A stretch of DNA of 64,000 nt from Chlorobiota bacterium (lineage in GTDB: Bacteria > Bacteroidota > Ignavibacteria > OLB7). Where the stretch lies: contig JAQBOZ010000009.1 in the NCBI GenBank assembly GCA_028287785.1, positions 62,001-126,000 on the forward strand. Reading direction: 5' to 3'. The notes beneath the pieces are model-generated. The model saw nothing but the letters and a program-made list of their open reading frames with translations, did no database searches and was not told the origin of the DNA. This document shows positions 45,338 through 54,615 of this stretch, piece by piece (position 1 is the first letter of the stretch; the number at the start of each line of letters is the position of its first letter). A program made the position numbers and the translations under genes.

Positions 45338-45823
45338 ATGTCGGGTTATCGCGGGCACATCTCCACGGCGGTTCTTTTCGGGCTGCTGCTGGTCATAGGG
45401 TTGAGCTTCACATCGGTCGCGATTGCGATGCCGGTGCCGGAGAAACTGGTCAAGGCGGCGGCGATCGTCTGGCTGGCGGTGCTCTTCGCGCTCTTTCCCG
45501 ATATCGATATCAAGAGCAAGGGGCAGATGCTCTTCTACAGGCTCTTCTTCCTCTTCGACCTCATCCTCCTGGTCGCCAAACAGTACGAGGGGGCCGCGCT
45601 GCTCGGCTTTCTGGCGCTGATTCCAATCCTCAGCCGGCATCGCGGATGGACCCATACGATATGGGCGATGCTCCTGATTCCCCTGCCGATCCTCGCCGGA
45701 CCGATGCTGATGGCGAAGTCGGCGACGATGGTTGGGCTTCCGTACTATCTTGGCGCGGTGGCCGGCTACCTGAGCCATCTGATGGCCGACGGCATGCTCT
45801 TCAGAAGAAAGGGGCGCCGCTGA
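45338..45823 (+). CDS. YdjM-like membrane-bound metal-dependent hydrolase (DUF457)
   Basis: The 161-residue product has four hydrophobic segments and the family signature of polar motifs at the membrane face: LFPDIDIKSKGQ, then SRHRGWTHTIWAM with an HxxxxxH-type metal site, then GYLSHLMADGM. This matches the YdjM/LexA-binding-region hydrolase family (DUF457). In E. coli ydjM is induced with the SOS response, and its role is unclear. It has a short basic tail. The 11-bp palindrome just before its start may regulate it. Confidence 0.88.
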   Translation: MSGYRGHISTAVLFGLLLVIGLSFTSVAIAMPVPEKLVKAAAIVWLAVLFALFPDIDIKSKGQMLFYRLFFLFDLILLVAKQYEGAALLGFLALIPILSRHRGWTHTIWAMLLIPLPILAGPMLMAKSATMVGLPYYLGAVAGYLSHLMADGMLFRRKGRR

Positions 45824-45998
45824 AATTTCATTGCTCGGCGGGCGCTTCCGCGCTAAACTAGACCCACTTATAAGCCGTCGTTAGTCCGGTGTGTATATCC
45901 ATGGAAACGGTACGACAATGTCCATGGACGGGCCTCGACCATCCGGTGAGGCTGTCTGCATCCAGGTCCGAATCTTCAGAACTCTTTTCCGTTCAATC

Positions 45999-46142
45999 AT
46001 GAATGAATTACTTCTTGTCCTGGCATCCGGTGTTTCTGTGATGGTGGCGGTTGTGATCGCCCGCGCGGCGGCCGCCAGGGCCGAATTGCGCCCGGTTCGC
46101 ATCGAAGGCTCGCGTGAGCGTCGTCTGCGCAGGAGAGGGTAG
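45999..46142 (+). CDS. 47-residue single-helix membrane microprotein
   Basis: The product starts MNELLLVLASGVSVMVAVVIARAAAARAE, one hydrophobic segment of about 20 residues, followed by a strongly basic tail (RERRLRRRG). ATG 45999 is favoured over a GTG at 45891 because the longer frame adds an unlike leader. It ends 3 bp before the GTG of recO, so translational coupling is plausible. It could be a short membrane anchor or merely a leader peptide for recO. No family is recognised. Confidence 0.5.
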   Translation: MNELLLVLASGVSVMVAVVIARAAAARAELRPVRIEGSRERRLRRRG

Positions 46143-46145
46143 CCG

Positions 46146-46925
46146 GTGATCGTCAAGACCGACGCGATTGTGCTACGCACTCGCAAGTTCAGGGAATCCA
46201 GCAAAATCGTGACGCTCTATACCCGAGAGCACGGAAAGATGAGCGTGGTTGCCCGTGGCGTGGTCAGGCCGAAAAGCAAGTATGGCTCCGCGCTTCAGCC
46301 AATGGCCTTTCTTTCCACCATCGTGTATAGAAAGGAAGGGCGGGATCTGCATAACCTCTCCATCGCGGAACCGCTGGAACGGTTCAACGTCCTAAGCAGC
46401 AGCCTGGAACGTCTCTCCGCCGGCATGGTGATCGTCGAGATCGTGGAAGCTGCGATGCACGATGAAGACAGGAATGAGCCTCTCTTCGATGCGCTGCTCG
46501 ATGCGCTCCGGACGTTGAACGATGTGCAGTCGAGCGAGCAGAGCGTGGTGCTCTGGTTTCTGATCCGCCTTGCCACTATCCTTGGATACGCCATCCGCAC
46601 CGACGAGTGTGGGGTCTGCGATGAGCCAATCGTTCGGGAGCGTCTGCCGGTTCCATACAGTATTTCCATCGGTGCGCCGCTCTGCGCCGAGCATCGGGAA
46701 GTCGGCTCGTTTAGAACGCTTTCGGCTCCGACATTCGATCTTCTCTGCGAGCTGAGCAGGGGGAATGTTACGGATGCCGCGATGTTGCGTCCGGAAGAAC
46801 GATCGGTCACTGAACTGGGTGATGCTCTCAACGCGTTTATCCGCTTCCATGTGGAGGGACTTCGCAGATTGAAAGTCCGTGGAATCAGCGCCAAGGTTCT
46901 CGATGATATGGTGCCGTTGGCATGA
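46146..46925 (+). CDS. recO: Recombination mediator RecO
   Basis: RecO loads RecA onto SSB-coated DNA in RecFOR repair. The 259-residue product has an N-terminal OB fold (IVKTDAIVLRTRKFRESSKIVTLYTREHGKMSVVARGV) and a helical C-terminal domain with two of the usual zinc-cluster pairs (CGVCDEP and PLCAEHRE). The start is GTG 46146; the residue-1 region VKTDAIVL is typical. It may be coupled to the microprotein just upstream. No recR or recF is in the window. Confidence 0.93.
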   Translation: MIVKTDAIVLRTRKFRESSKIVTLYTREHGKMSVVARGVVRPKSKYGSALQPMAFLSTIVYRKEGRDLHNLSIAEPLERFNVLSSSLERLSAGMVIVEIVEAAMHDEDRNEPLFDALLDALRTLNDVQSSEQSVVLWFLIRLATILGYAIRTDECGVCDEPIVRERLPVPYSISIGAPLCAEHREVGSFRTLSAPTFDLLCELSRGNVTDAAMLRPEERSVTELGDALNAFIRFHVEGLRRLKVRGISAKVLDDMVPLA

Positions 46926-47168
46926 GCGGAACCCGTCGAAATTTCACGAATCCATCATGCAACCTCTCTAAGTTTGTGTGCGTAGGATTGGCTTGATAAT
47001 TACGGTGTGAAACGGATAACTCCCGGTGATGCGATGGTTGGATCATCTCGCTTTGTCACTCCTTTTGGTTCGATTGATATTCACCCATCGCTTTGCCACC
47101 CGTGTGTAGCGCACGACATCTTTTGTAGTCACTAATCAATTTCACGTCTTCTCAGGAAGGAGCATACA

Positions 47169-48716
47169 ATGTCGAAGAAGCAACTTTTCATTGTCGGCAC
47201 GCTGATGGCGATGTGCGTCGCGATCGGTGTGCTTCTGGCCACGGACTGGGGGAAAACCCCGTTCGGCTTTGCCGGTCCCAACGGCGTCAAGCTCGGCGTG
47301 GATAACCCGCCGGTTGCCACATCCAATGAAGTGAAAACCCTGAACGACGCCTTTGTGGCAGTCAGCAAGGCGGTTACCCCGGAGGTTGTCAGCATCGTCG
47401 TAACCTCAAAGGCTTCGGCCGCGATGAACAACGACGAAGGGGATGATCCCGATGAAGAGGGGGGATCGTCCGATCCTTTCGAGATGTTCAAGCAGTTCCG
47501 CGATCGCGCTCCGCAGCGTGGCTCCGGTTCGGGCGTGGTGATTACCCCGGACGGCTATATCCTTACCAACAATCATGTGGTGGAAGCCGGAACCGGAAGC
47601 ATCGAGGTTGATCTGAATGACGGCCGTCACTTCGACGCCAAGCTGATCGGCCGCGACTCGCTCACGGATCTCGCGGTGATCAAGATCGCCGCCACCGACC
47701 TTCCGACCGCCGCGTTCGGCAACAGCGAGGAGCTTCAGGTCGGCCAGCTCGTCCTCGCGGTCGGCAACCCGCTGGGCCTGAACTATACGGTCACGCAGGG
47801 CATCGTCTCCGCGCTTGGGCGTGGACAGCTCAACCTGAACCGCGACCGTGAGGGATACGGCATCGAGGATTTCATTCAGACCGATGCGGCGATCAATCCG
47901 GGGAACTCCGGCGGTGGCCTCTTCAATCTGAATGGCGCGCTGATCGGCATCAACAGCGCGATTGCCACGCGCACCGGATATTACCAGGGCTATGGCTTCG
48001 CAATTCCCGTGAACCTGGCACGCTCCGTGGCTCAGGATCTTATCGATAACGGCCATGTCAATCGCGGCTACATCGGCGTGAAGATCGCCAACCTCGACGC
48101 GAAGCTTGCCAAGGGGCTTGGAGTTCCGCAGGGACAGGGAGTGCTGGTTCGCGAGCTGGTTCGTTCCGGCGCGGGCGAGCAGGCCGGCCTGAAGCCGAAC
48201 GATGTGATCCTCGAAGTCGATGGTCAGAAGGTCACCACTTCGAACCATCTTCAGAGCATCGTCGCGCAGAAGCATGCGGGGCAGGATGTGAAGCTGAAGG
48301 TGTTCCGCGACGGAACCATCATCGAGAAATCGGTGAAGCTGAAGGCGCGTGATGAGAGCGAGAAGATCATCGAGCCGACCAGCAACACTGACGATCAGCG
48401 CATCCAGCGCGATACCCAGCGGAACACAAAGCTGGCCGAGCTTGGAATGGAAGTCCGCCCGCTCGACAACGCAACCCGCAAGAGTGCCGAGGTGGAGTCG
48501 GGCGTGGTTGTTGGAAACGTCGATATGTACGGTGAGGCTATGAATCAGGGGCTCCGCCGTGGCGATGTGGTCCTCTCGGTGAACCGGAAGCCGGTGTCGT
48601 CGCCGGCCGAGTTCCAGCAGATGGTGGACAACACCCAGTCGGGGCAGATCCTGCTTCTTCAGGTCAAGAGCCCCGGTGGCTCCACGAACCTGGTCGCCGT
48701 CGAGGTGAAGAAGTAA
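47169..48716 (+). CDS. degP: Periplasmic serine protease/chaperone of the DegP/HtrA family
   Basis: The 515-residue product has an N-terminal hydrophobic signal or anchor (about 5-24) and a trypsin-like domain with H136 (TNNHVVE), D167 (LTDLAVIK) and S247 (NPGNSGGG). The LA loop is Glu/Asp-rich (NNDEGDDPDEEGG). Two PDZ domains follow (about 295-385 and 430-515). It degrades or refolds damaged envelope proteins. AAGGAG lies before the ATG. The 243-bp upstream spacer is AT-richer; TTTG 20 bp before TAATTACG is only a weak promoter match. A strong terminator follows. Confidence 0.95.
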   Translation: MSKKQLFIVGTLMAMCVAIGVLLATDWGKTPFGFAGPNGVKLGVDNPPVATSNEVKTLNDAFVAVSKAVTPEVVSIVVTSKASAAMNNDEGDDPDEEGGSSDPFEMFKQFRDRAPQRGSGSGVVITPDGYILTNNHVVEAGTGSIEVDLNDGRHFDAKLIGRDSLTDLAVIKIAATDLPTAAFGNSEELQVGQLVLAVGNPLGLNYTVTQGIVSALGRGQLNLNRDREGYGIEDFIQTDAAINPGNSGGGLFNLNGALIGINSAIATRTGYYQGYGFAIPVNLARSVAQDLIDNGHVNRGYIGVKIANLDAKLAKGLGVPQGQGVLVRELVRSGAGEQAGLKPNDVILEVDGQKVTTSNHLQSIVAQKHAGQDVKLKVFRDGTIIEKSVKLKARDESEKIIEPTSNTDDQRIQRDTQRNTKLAELGMEVRPLDNATRKSAEVESGVVVGNVDMYGEAMNQGLRRGDVVLSVNRKPVSSPAEFQQMVDNTQSGQILLLQVKSPGGSTNLVAVEVKK

Positions 48717-48758
48717 TCTCGCCGGATGGCGGGATCACCAGATATCCGTAAACAGCAG

Positions 48759-48809
48759 AGCGCCCTTCGAAATCCGGGAGATTCCGGTTCCGAGGGGCGC
48801 TTCTTTTTT
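48759..48809 (+). terminator. Rho-independent terminator after degP
   Basis: AGCGCCCTTCG (48759-48769) pairs with CGAGGGGCGCT at 48791-48801 through one G-U pair, with a long inner loop, then TTCTTTTTT. Confidence 0.88.
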
Positions 48810-48926
48810 GCGAATCCCTGGTAGTGCGGGGCGATTCCCCGCGCTACCAGGGATTGCGCCCCTCCGGGGCTTGGGATAGTGCCTCCGTTGTCGCTGGAGT
48901 AGGGCAACAGCCTGCGAGGGGGGCAG

Positions 48927-50216
48927 TTATCTGAGCGGGTTGAACAACAGCCCGCTCGCCAGCTTTGGGTAGAAATACGTGCTCTTCTGCGGCATCACCG
49001 ATCCTGATCCGGCCACATTCTCGACCTGTTCAAGACGCGTCGCGTTCATGACCACCACCAGTTGCACATCCTCCCCGGCGGCGGCTTCCAGCGCATCCTC
49101 CATGCTCTTTACATAGCGGAGATTGCTCTGCGCCGCCTGCGCTTCCGGCGTGATGCCGAGGAGATTCTGGAGAATATGATCGTGCAGAACCGTGACATCC
49201 AGCTCCTGCAATGGCTCGGGGAGGGAGGGATCGACCAGGCTTGCCGCTGCGATTTCGGGACGCAGCGTTGCCAGTACCGCCCGGTTGCCGGCCAGCAGCA
49301 GAAAGCCCGGCGTCGAGGTGTGTCGCGAAAGCTCCGTGACAGCCGTATCGACCGCCTCATCGCGCAGCGCGAAGTTCGGTTCAAGCCGCGCCAGCAACGC
49401 GTCGAAATCGAAATCAGGGAGCGAGTGGATGATGCGATGTGTCGGGAGAATCACAAGGCCGGGATCGCTTGAAGGGGCAAGGAAGATCATGATCGAATCG
49501 CACGGCGCGCCGTCCGGTAACTCCGGGTTGCGCTCGCGCATCATTCGCTGGTAGTTGAGCGCCGTCTCATAGCGATGATGCCCGTCCACGATAAAGACGC
49601 GGTTTCCCCGCAGATCCGCCGCGATCCCATCGATATCGCCGGGCGCGGAAGCGCGCCACAGCCTGTGCTCCACGCCGTCGCTGTCGGTGACGGTCAGCAA
49701 TGGATCGGCATTCTCCATCAATCTGTTCAGCCGTTCGGTCGATGAACCGGCTGGATCGGGGTAGACGCCGAAGATCGGCTCAAGGTTGGCATCGGTCGCC
49801 AGCATCAGCTTCAGGCGATCGGCCTTGGGTCCGCTCAGAGTTTTCTCGTGCGGGAGGATCTCACCGGCGGAAAAAGGGGAGAGGCGGGCAACGGCGATAA
49901 AGCCCCGGCGCTCGATCCGGTCGCCGGTGACGGGATGATCGAAGAGCTGGGCATACGGATAGATCGCCTCATCCGGCTCGCGCTCCAGGATGCCGGAATC
50001 GATCCACTGGCGGTACAGCTCGTTGGCGTGGGCGTACTTCTCCGCATCATCCCCTTCGGGAAGGATCAGCAGGATCACATTGTGCGGGTCGCGCTGGATC
50101 AACGCGCGACGTTTCTCCGCGGAGATCACATCGTAGGGGGGAGCGATCACGGCGCCGGGATCGTTGATGTGAGCGGGATTGTAGCGATACGGCCGAAACG
50201 ATGAAATGACTGGCAT
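48927..50216 (-). CDS. DUF1015 family protein
   Basis: The 429-residue product starts with the family signature VISSFRPYRYNPAHINDPGAVIAPPYDVIS. Its other landmarks are LILPEGDD, YPYAQLF, GEILPHEKTLSGPKADRLKLM, the conserved VFIVDGHHRYETALNYQ in the middle, PTHRIIHSL, and a C-terminal PQKSTYFYPKLASGLLFNPL. The fold is cytoplasmic with many invariant His and Arg. No activity is established from sequence here. It stands alone between the degP terminator and the CxxC microprotein, reading opposite to both. Confidence 0.9.
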   Translation of the reverse strand: MPVISSFRPYRYNPAHINDPGAVIAPPYDVISAEKRRALIQRDPHNVILLILPEGDDAEKYAHANELYRQWIDSGILEREPDEAIYPYAQLFDHPVTGDRIERRGFIAVARLSPFSAGEILPHEKTLSGPKADRLKLMLATDANLEPIFGVYPDPAGSSTERLNRLMENADPLLTVTDSDGVEHRLWRASAPGDIDGIAADLRGNRVFIVDGHHRYETALNYQRMMRERNPELPDGAPCDSIMIFLAPSSDPGLVILPTHRIIHSLPDFDFDALLARLEPNFALRDEAVDTAVTELSRHTSTPGFLLLAGNRAVLATLRPEIAAASLVDPSLPEPLQELDVTVLHDHILQNLLGITPEAQAAQSNLRYVKSMEDALEAAAGEDVQLVVVMNATRLEQVENVAGSGSVMPQKSTYFYPKLASGLLFNPLR

Positions 50217-50355
50217 CAGCAGGATGTGAATGTTACGAAGTTGAAGATTATCTTACGGCCACGGAACTTCCGTAGTGTCAGGAGCCCACCTCTCTGAGTG
50301 CCGGAATGGGCTCGATCAACGGGCCGCTGGCCCTGTTCTAAGAAAGGCTGGAACT

Positions 50356-50565
50356 ATGTCAAAACCAACTCAGACCAAGCGTGGCCAGAGATATCTCGGC
50401 GACGAAGGAAACATGATTGTCCACGATCTGGAGCGCGCTCGCGGATCGTGCGAAATCGATGAGATTCTCGATGAGAGCCGGGGCGTTCGTTTCGACCCGG
50501 ACATCCTTGAGCAGGCGTCTCTTGAGAAGTTTCGTCCGTGCAATCGGTGCATCAGCTCATACTGA
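50356..50565 (+). CDS. 69-residue CxxC microprotein, unrecognised
   Basis: The product begins MSKPTQTKRGQRYLGDEGN and ends EKFRPCNRCISSY. It is basic at the N-terminus, then helical and acidic (VHDLERARGSCEIDEILDESRG), with three Cys: one near residue 33 and a C-terminal CxxC five residues from the end. GAAAGG lies about 9 nt before ATG 50356, and the codon use resembles the neighbours. It does not resemble a known small redox or zinc-ribbon protein by eye. A zinc knot or disulfide role is possible. It may instead be a processed peptide. Confidence 0.6.
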   Translation: MSKPTQTKRGQRYLGDEGNMIVHDLERARGSCEIDEILDESRGVRFDPDILEQASLEKFRPCNRCISSY

Positions 50566-51112
50566 TGCGCCACTCTTCAGCGTCCGGCGCAACTTCCGGG
50601 CGGAATTGAAGCGGGGAAGCGCGAGCCTGCTCCGAGTCTCCGCCGGCATTGGCCGGGGCCGCCGCGCTGGGCAGCGCACACGTGCGGCGGCTCCATCGTT
50701 CCTCCCCATGATCAATCGTTACCATCCATTCCCGTACCGGTATCCTCCCTCCGGTCCCGAGAGCGCCAGTTCGCGCGGGATTGATCAGCGCATCCCGGCG
50801 CTTCTCCGGGCAAATCTCCGGAAATTCTAACAAAGCGTTCAACCGGGCCGTTTCGTGACAGTCACTCCTGTCTTCGGCATTCTGTCCGCGGCTTCTCCGA
50901 TCCGATCAATGGAGCGGGCGGCTCGATGTACATCCTCCAGGCAGAAAGCCTTGCCGGTTCCCTCGATAGCGGCTTGCCGGCCTAACTCGATCGATGGATC
51001 GAACGGCCCGTTCGCAGGGAGCTTTTTGCCGGTTCCGGGCAAATGTCGCCTTTTTTGGCAGAGTGATTGCTCATGAATCCGGTGAACTTCATCAACAGTG
51101 ACTCAATCTTTC
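50566..51112. other. Intergenic stretch before the beta-barrel gene
   Basis: No believable gene on either strand. An 8-bp GCCGCCGC hairpin with an 18-nt loop lies at 50658-50691, perhaps ending the microprotein transcript. A short hairpin around 51023-51044 (TTTGCC with GGCAAA) is followed by a T6 run and may be a weak terminator. Confidence 0.5.
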
Positions 51113-51973
51113 ATGAAAACTTCCTTACTCGCGGTGCTGCTCCTCATGGCTGCCACGCCCGCGTTCGCCGATCCGCCTCCCGGAGAGGACGTGCTGCGTC
51201 CGAAAGTGGGACCTCGCAGTGCTTTCTACTGGCAGATCGACGCCGGTTTGAACGGAACGCTCCTCGACGGCAACCCGTATATCCGCCCGCTGATGTCCTT
51301 CGAGCAGGAGAATGCGATTTTCAAGAGCGGCATCGGGTTCGCTCCGCTCGTCTCGCTCAGCCTGGGCTATGACATCTCTCCGCACTTCAGCCTGGAGTTG
51401 CGTGCCGATTATGATCCGCGCAACGCTTCCAACTCCTCGTCGGTCAACGATACCTGTTTTCTGACCGATCCGATTTCGGGGAACCGGGTGGGCATGCCGA
51501 TGGCGGTGGATAAATCGTACAGCCTCAACGCAACGTATCTCTCGCTGTCGCTGCTGCCGGCATATCGATTCGAAAACCTCTTCATCTTCGCCGGCCCGAC
51601 GGTTTCGATTCCGCTCATCAGATCGTTGAAGGAAACCGACGCGATTGTCGGGGTGACCCCGTGCTACTATCTGGCCGGATCGGCCGACAGCACCAAGACG
51701 GTGGTGGCGCAGAATACCGACAAGGGAAACGCCGCAACGCGGGTTTCGCTGAAGCTGGGGGTGGGATATGTGTTCGAGCTGACCCCGACGATCGAGTTCG
51801 TTCCGAGGGTCGGGCTGGATCTGGCATTGAACGATCTGCTCACCGCCGACGAAACGCTGATGCTGAAGAACCCCGATCGTCCGGCTTCCACAAACAGCCT
51901 TGACGTTCCGGTCAACCGGCATATCCGGCTCAATTCATTGCAGGCGACTGTCGGTCTCCGCTTTCACTTCTAG
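51113..51973 (+). CDS. Outer-membrane beta-barrel protein
   Basis: The 286-residue product has a signal peptide (MKTSLLAVLLLMAATPAFAD) and strands ending in aromatics (FYWQIDAGLNGTLL, FSLELRADYD, YLSLSLLPAYRFENLFIFAGPTVSIPL, FVPRVGLDLALNDLL) with a terminal LQATVGLRFHF. A pair of Cys lies in loops (DTCFLTD and GVTPCYY). ATG 51113 was chosen over GTG 51098. It sits 24 nt upstream of the OmpA-domain gene, so the barrel and the peptidoglycan-binding protein are probably one unit. Confidence 0.83.
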   Translation: MKTSLLAVLLLMAATPAFADPPPGEDVLRPKVGPRSAFYWQIDAGLNGTLLDGNPYIRPLMSFEQENAIFKSGIGFAPLVSLSLGYDISPHFSLELRADYDPRNASNSSSVNDTCFLTDPISGNRVGMPMAVDKSYSLNATYLSLSLLPAYRFENLFIFAGPTVSIPLIRSLKETDAIVGVTPCYYLAGSADSTKTVVAQNTDKGNAATRVSLKLGVGYVFELTPTIEFVPRVGLDLALNDLLTADETLMLKNPDRPASTNSLDVPVNRHIRLNSLQATVGLRFHF

Positions 51974-51997
51974 CAGCACTGGAGCAGCAACAACACC

Positions 51998-53620
51998 ATG
52001 AAGAAGATCATAGATGTATCGATTGTCGTTGTCCTGGCAATGCTTGCATCCGCCACGACGAAGGCGCAACCGCCGGCGGGGACCCCCGTGAAGGACCGGC
52101 CGGAACTTCAGATAGCGCCGCTTGGCATCAATTCCTCGGAGGATGATTTCGCCCCCGTCCCCCTGCGCGGCGGGGAGATGCTGATCTACACATCGTCCAG
52201 CTCCGGCCCCTACGGCGGCGCGGGCAAGCAGCGGATCTGGATGGCCGTCCGCACTCCCGGAGGCTGGGGGCCGCCGATCGCAACGGGCGAGGCGCTCAGC
52301 CACGCGAAACAGGTGGGATCGGCAACGCTCACGCCCGATGGGAATTTCATGATCTTCGCCGCGTACAAGTGGGATGATCCGCAGCAGGAGGGGGCCGGCC
52401 GGACCGATCTTTATTCGGCGGAGTTGATCGGTGGAGAGTGGGAGAATATTCGGAACCTCGGGCCGGAGATCAACAGTTCCTCCTGGGACTCGCAGCCGGC
52501 GCTGACCCCGGACGGGCGGACGCTCTATTTCGCCAGCGATCGTCCCGGCGGAATGGGGGGGGCCGATATCTATGTCTCGCGGAGAACCGCCGCGGGCTGG
52601 TCCACGCCGATCAACCTTGGCGCGCCGATCAATACGCCGGAGGATGATCTGGCCCCGACCATTGCCCCCGACGTGAAATCGTTGTTCTTTTCGAGCAGGG
52701 GACACGGCGGCGTTGGCGGCCTGGATCTGTTCGTGGCGCGCGGGAGCGATCCTACCGGAGCGCGCTGGAGCACCATCGAGAACCTCGGCACGCCGATCAA
52801 CTCGGAGCGCGATGATTATTTCTTCGTCTCGCTCGCCAACTCTCAGAACAGCTATATCTCCTCCGATCGCGGAGGGAATCTCGATATCTATACGGTCTAT
52901 CCAAATCCGTTTCCGCCCGAGGCGCTTGTCACGGTTGGCGGGCATGTGATCGATGCGGCAACGCGCCGCCCGGTCGCCGCGGATATCACCGTCACCGATC
53001 TCTCTTCCGGCGAAGTGGTCGCCACGTACCGCACGGATGATCGCAATGGCGATTATTTCGTGGTGCTGACGCGCGGCCGTCGCTATTCGATCACGGCGCA
53101 GGCGCCCGATTATATCTTCTATTCCGACGAATATTCGGTTCGCCCGGATGCGGAGGGGAAGGATCTGAAAAAGGATATCGCGCTGAACAGGACAAGCGGC
53201 GGCACCACGCGGCTGCTTGTCTTTTTCGATTTCGACAAGTCCGATCTTCAGAACGAATCGAAGCCCGATCTGGGTCGCGCGATCGAGTTCCTGAAATCGA
53301 ATCCGACTATCAATGTGGAAATCGCCGGGCATACCGATTCGGTGGGAGATGCGACGTATAACAAGAAGCTCTCGCAGGATCGTGCCGATGCGGTGAAACA
53401 GTATTTCGTGAACGGAGGGATTCAGGGCCCAAGGATCTCCACTCGCGGCTACGGAGAATCGCAGCCGACCGCGGATAACGCAACCGAGGAGGGACGCGCC
53501 CGCAACCGTCGCGTGGAAATGCGCGTGATGGACCCGAACGAGGGGAAAGCCTCCGAGCCGCGCCGTCCCGCCAATCCTGATGATGGAAAGCAATCAGAGC
53601 CGCGCCGTAAACCCAAGTAG
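51998..53620 (+). CDS. PorE-like OmpA-domain lipid-free protein with beta-propeller
   Basis: The 540-residue product has a signal peptide (residues 1-23), not a lipobox. Next are PD40-type propeller repeats (about 40-300, for example LTPDGRTLYFASDRPGGMGGADIY), a carboxypeptidase-regulatory-like domain (about 310-385, VGGHVIDAATRRPVAADI), and an OmpA C-terminal peptidoglycan-binding domain (about 405-511, FFDFDKSDLQNESKPDL to GYGESQPTADNATEEGRARNRRVE). The domain order matches the PorE component of type IX secretion minus its TPR region. It is encoded just after a beta-barrel. A periplasmic, wall-bound role is likely; a PorE function is inference. Confidence 0.88.
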   Translation: MKKIIDVSIVVVLAMLASATTKAQPPAGTPVKDRPELQIAPLGINSSEDDFAPVPLRGGEMLIYTSSSSGPYGGAGKQRIWMAVRTPGGWGPPIATGEALSHAKQVGSATLTPDGNFMIFAAYKWDDPQQEGAGRTDLYSAELIGGEWENIRNLGPEINSSSWDSQPALTPDGRTLYFASDRPGGMGGADIYVSRRTAAGWSTPINLGAPINTPEDDLAPTIAPDVKSLFFSSRGHGGVGGLDLFVARGSDPTGARWSTIENLGTPINSERDDYFFVSLANSQNSYISSDRGGNLDIYTVYPNPFPPEALVTVGGHVIDAATRRPVAADITVTDLSSGEVVATYRTDDRNGDYFVVLTRGRRYSITAQAPDYIFYSDEYSVRPDAEGKDLKKDIALNRTSGGTTRLLVFFDFDKSDLQNESKPDLGRAIEFLKSNPTINVEIAGHTDSVGDATYNKKLSQDRADAVKQYFVNGGIQGPRISTRGYGESQPTADNATEEGRARNRRVEMRVMDPNEGKASEPRRPANPDDGKQSEPRRKPK

Positions 53621-53637
53621 ATGATGTGATGCGATCA

Positions 53638-53678
53638 GGGAAGATGTCGGTTGTCCACGTGGCGACCGATATCTTCCC
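53638..53678. terminator. Hairpin between convergent OmpA-like and TPM genes
   Basis: GGGAAGATGTCGGT (53638-53651) pairs with ACCGATATCTTCCC (53665-53678) with one G-U pair; the loop contains CCACGTGG. It lies 18 nt after the OmpA-like stop. No T-tract. Confidence 0.65.
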
Positions 53679-53746
53679 GGCCGCGATCAGCCTTTCCTTG
53701 TCACCGGCGCGCGCCGTCCCGCGATGCATCAGTGCCCGGAAGCCTT

Positions 53747-54529
53747 TCACCAGCCGCCGCTTGAGCCGCCGCCGCCGAACGATCCGCCACCGCCGCTGAA
53801 CCCACCACCACCGCTCGAACCGCCACCGCTCGATCCGCCGCCCCAGCCGCCGCCGCCTCCCCATCCACGCGATGCGATAATCCACGGCAGTATCGAACCA
53901 CCGCCGCCACGCCGTCCTCCTCCGCCACCGCGACGGATGATCGAGGAGACGATAAAGATGATAATGAGAAACATGATGATGGTTCCCATGCCTATCCCGT
54001 CGGGCGCGGCGCTCCTGGGCGCGGCTCGATACTCGCCGGCGCCAGCCAGCATCAACGCGCGGAGCCCGGCCTGAAGTCCGCCGAAATAATCACCCTGCCG
54101 GAATCTGGGAGCGATTTCGTTCTCGCGAATCAGCGCGGTGGTCACATCGGGAATCGCTCCCTCAAGACCGTATCCCACTTCGATCCTGATCTTATGCTCG
54201 GCAATCGCCACCAGCACCAGCAGACCATTTCGCTGCTCCTTCTGTCCAATCTGGTTTGCCGTGGCAACGCGCAGGGAATAATCCTCCAGCACTTCGCTGC
54301 CGAGCGTCGGGATAATCAGCACCACCATCTGATTGCCGGTGGTGTCCTCATAATTTTTCAGCTCACGCTCAAGGCTTATCCGCTCCTCCGGCGTCAGCGT
54401 TCCAGCCAGATCGGTTACGCGCGTGACCAGCTTCGGAATCGGAAGTTGTCCGGTGCCGGAGGTGGGGGATTGCGCCGCCGCCACAAACGGCAGCAGGAGC
54501 AGAAGAGCCGAGAAGATGTAGGAGCGCAT
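53747..54529 (-). CDS. TPM-domain (YgcG-like) membrane protein with Gly-rich tail
   Basis: The 260-residue product has a signal peptide (MRSYIFSALLLLLPFVAAAQ) and a TPM domain (VTDLAGTLTPEERISLERELKNYE, QMVVLIIPTLGSEVLEDYS, NGLLVLVAIAEHKIRIEVGYGLEG). One transmembrane segment follows (about 178-195, MGTIIMFLIIIFIVSSII), then a tail made almost only of Gly and Ser. This build is normal for TPM proteins. It is 86 nt after the LemA gene on the same strand, and TPM-LemA pairs are a common conserved unit with no agreed function. Confidence 0.9.
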   Translation of the reverse strand: MRSYIFSALLLLLPFVAAAQSPTSGTGQLPIPKLVTRVTDLAGTLTPEERISLERELKNYEDTTGNQMVVLIIPTLGSEVLEDYSLRVATANQIGQKEQRNGLLVLVAIAEHKIRIEVGYGLEGAIPDVTTALIRENEIAPRFRQGDYFGGLQAGLRALMLAGAGEYRAAPRSAAPDGIGMGTIIMFLIIIFIVSSIIRRGGGGGRRGGGGSILPWIIASRGWGGGGGWGGGSSGGGSSGGGGFSGGGGSFGGGGSSGGW

Positions 54530-54615
54530 AACGTCGATATCCGAACTGTTCCCAGATGGAATGGAGGCATAATCCATCGATTATCCCCATTCCATGCTGC
54601 ATTGGTGAGCTGATC

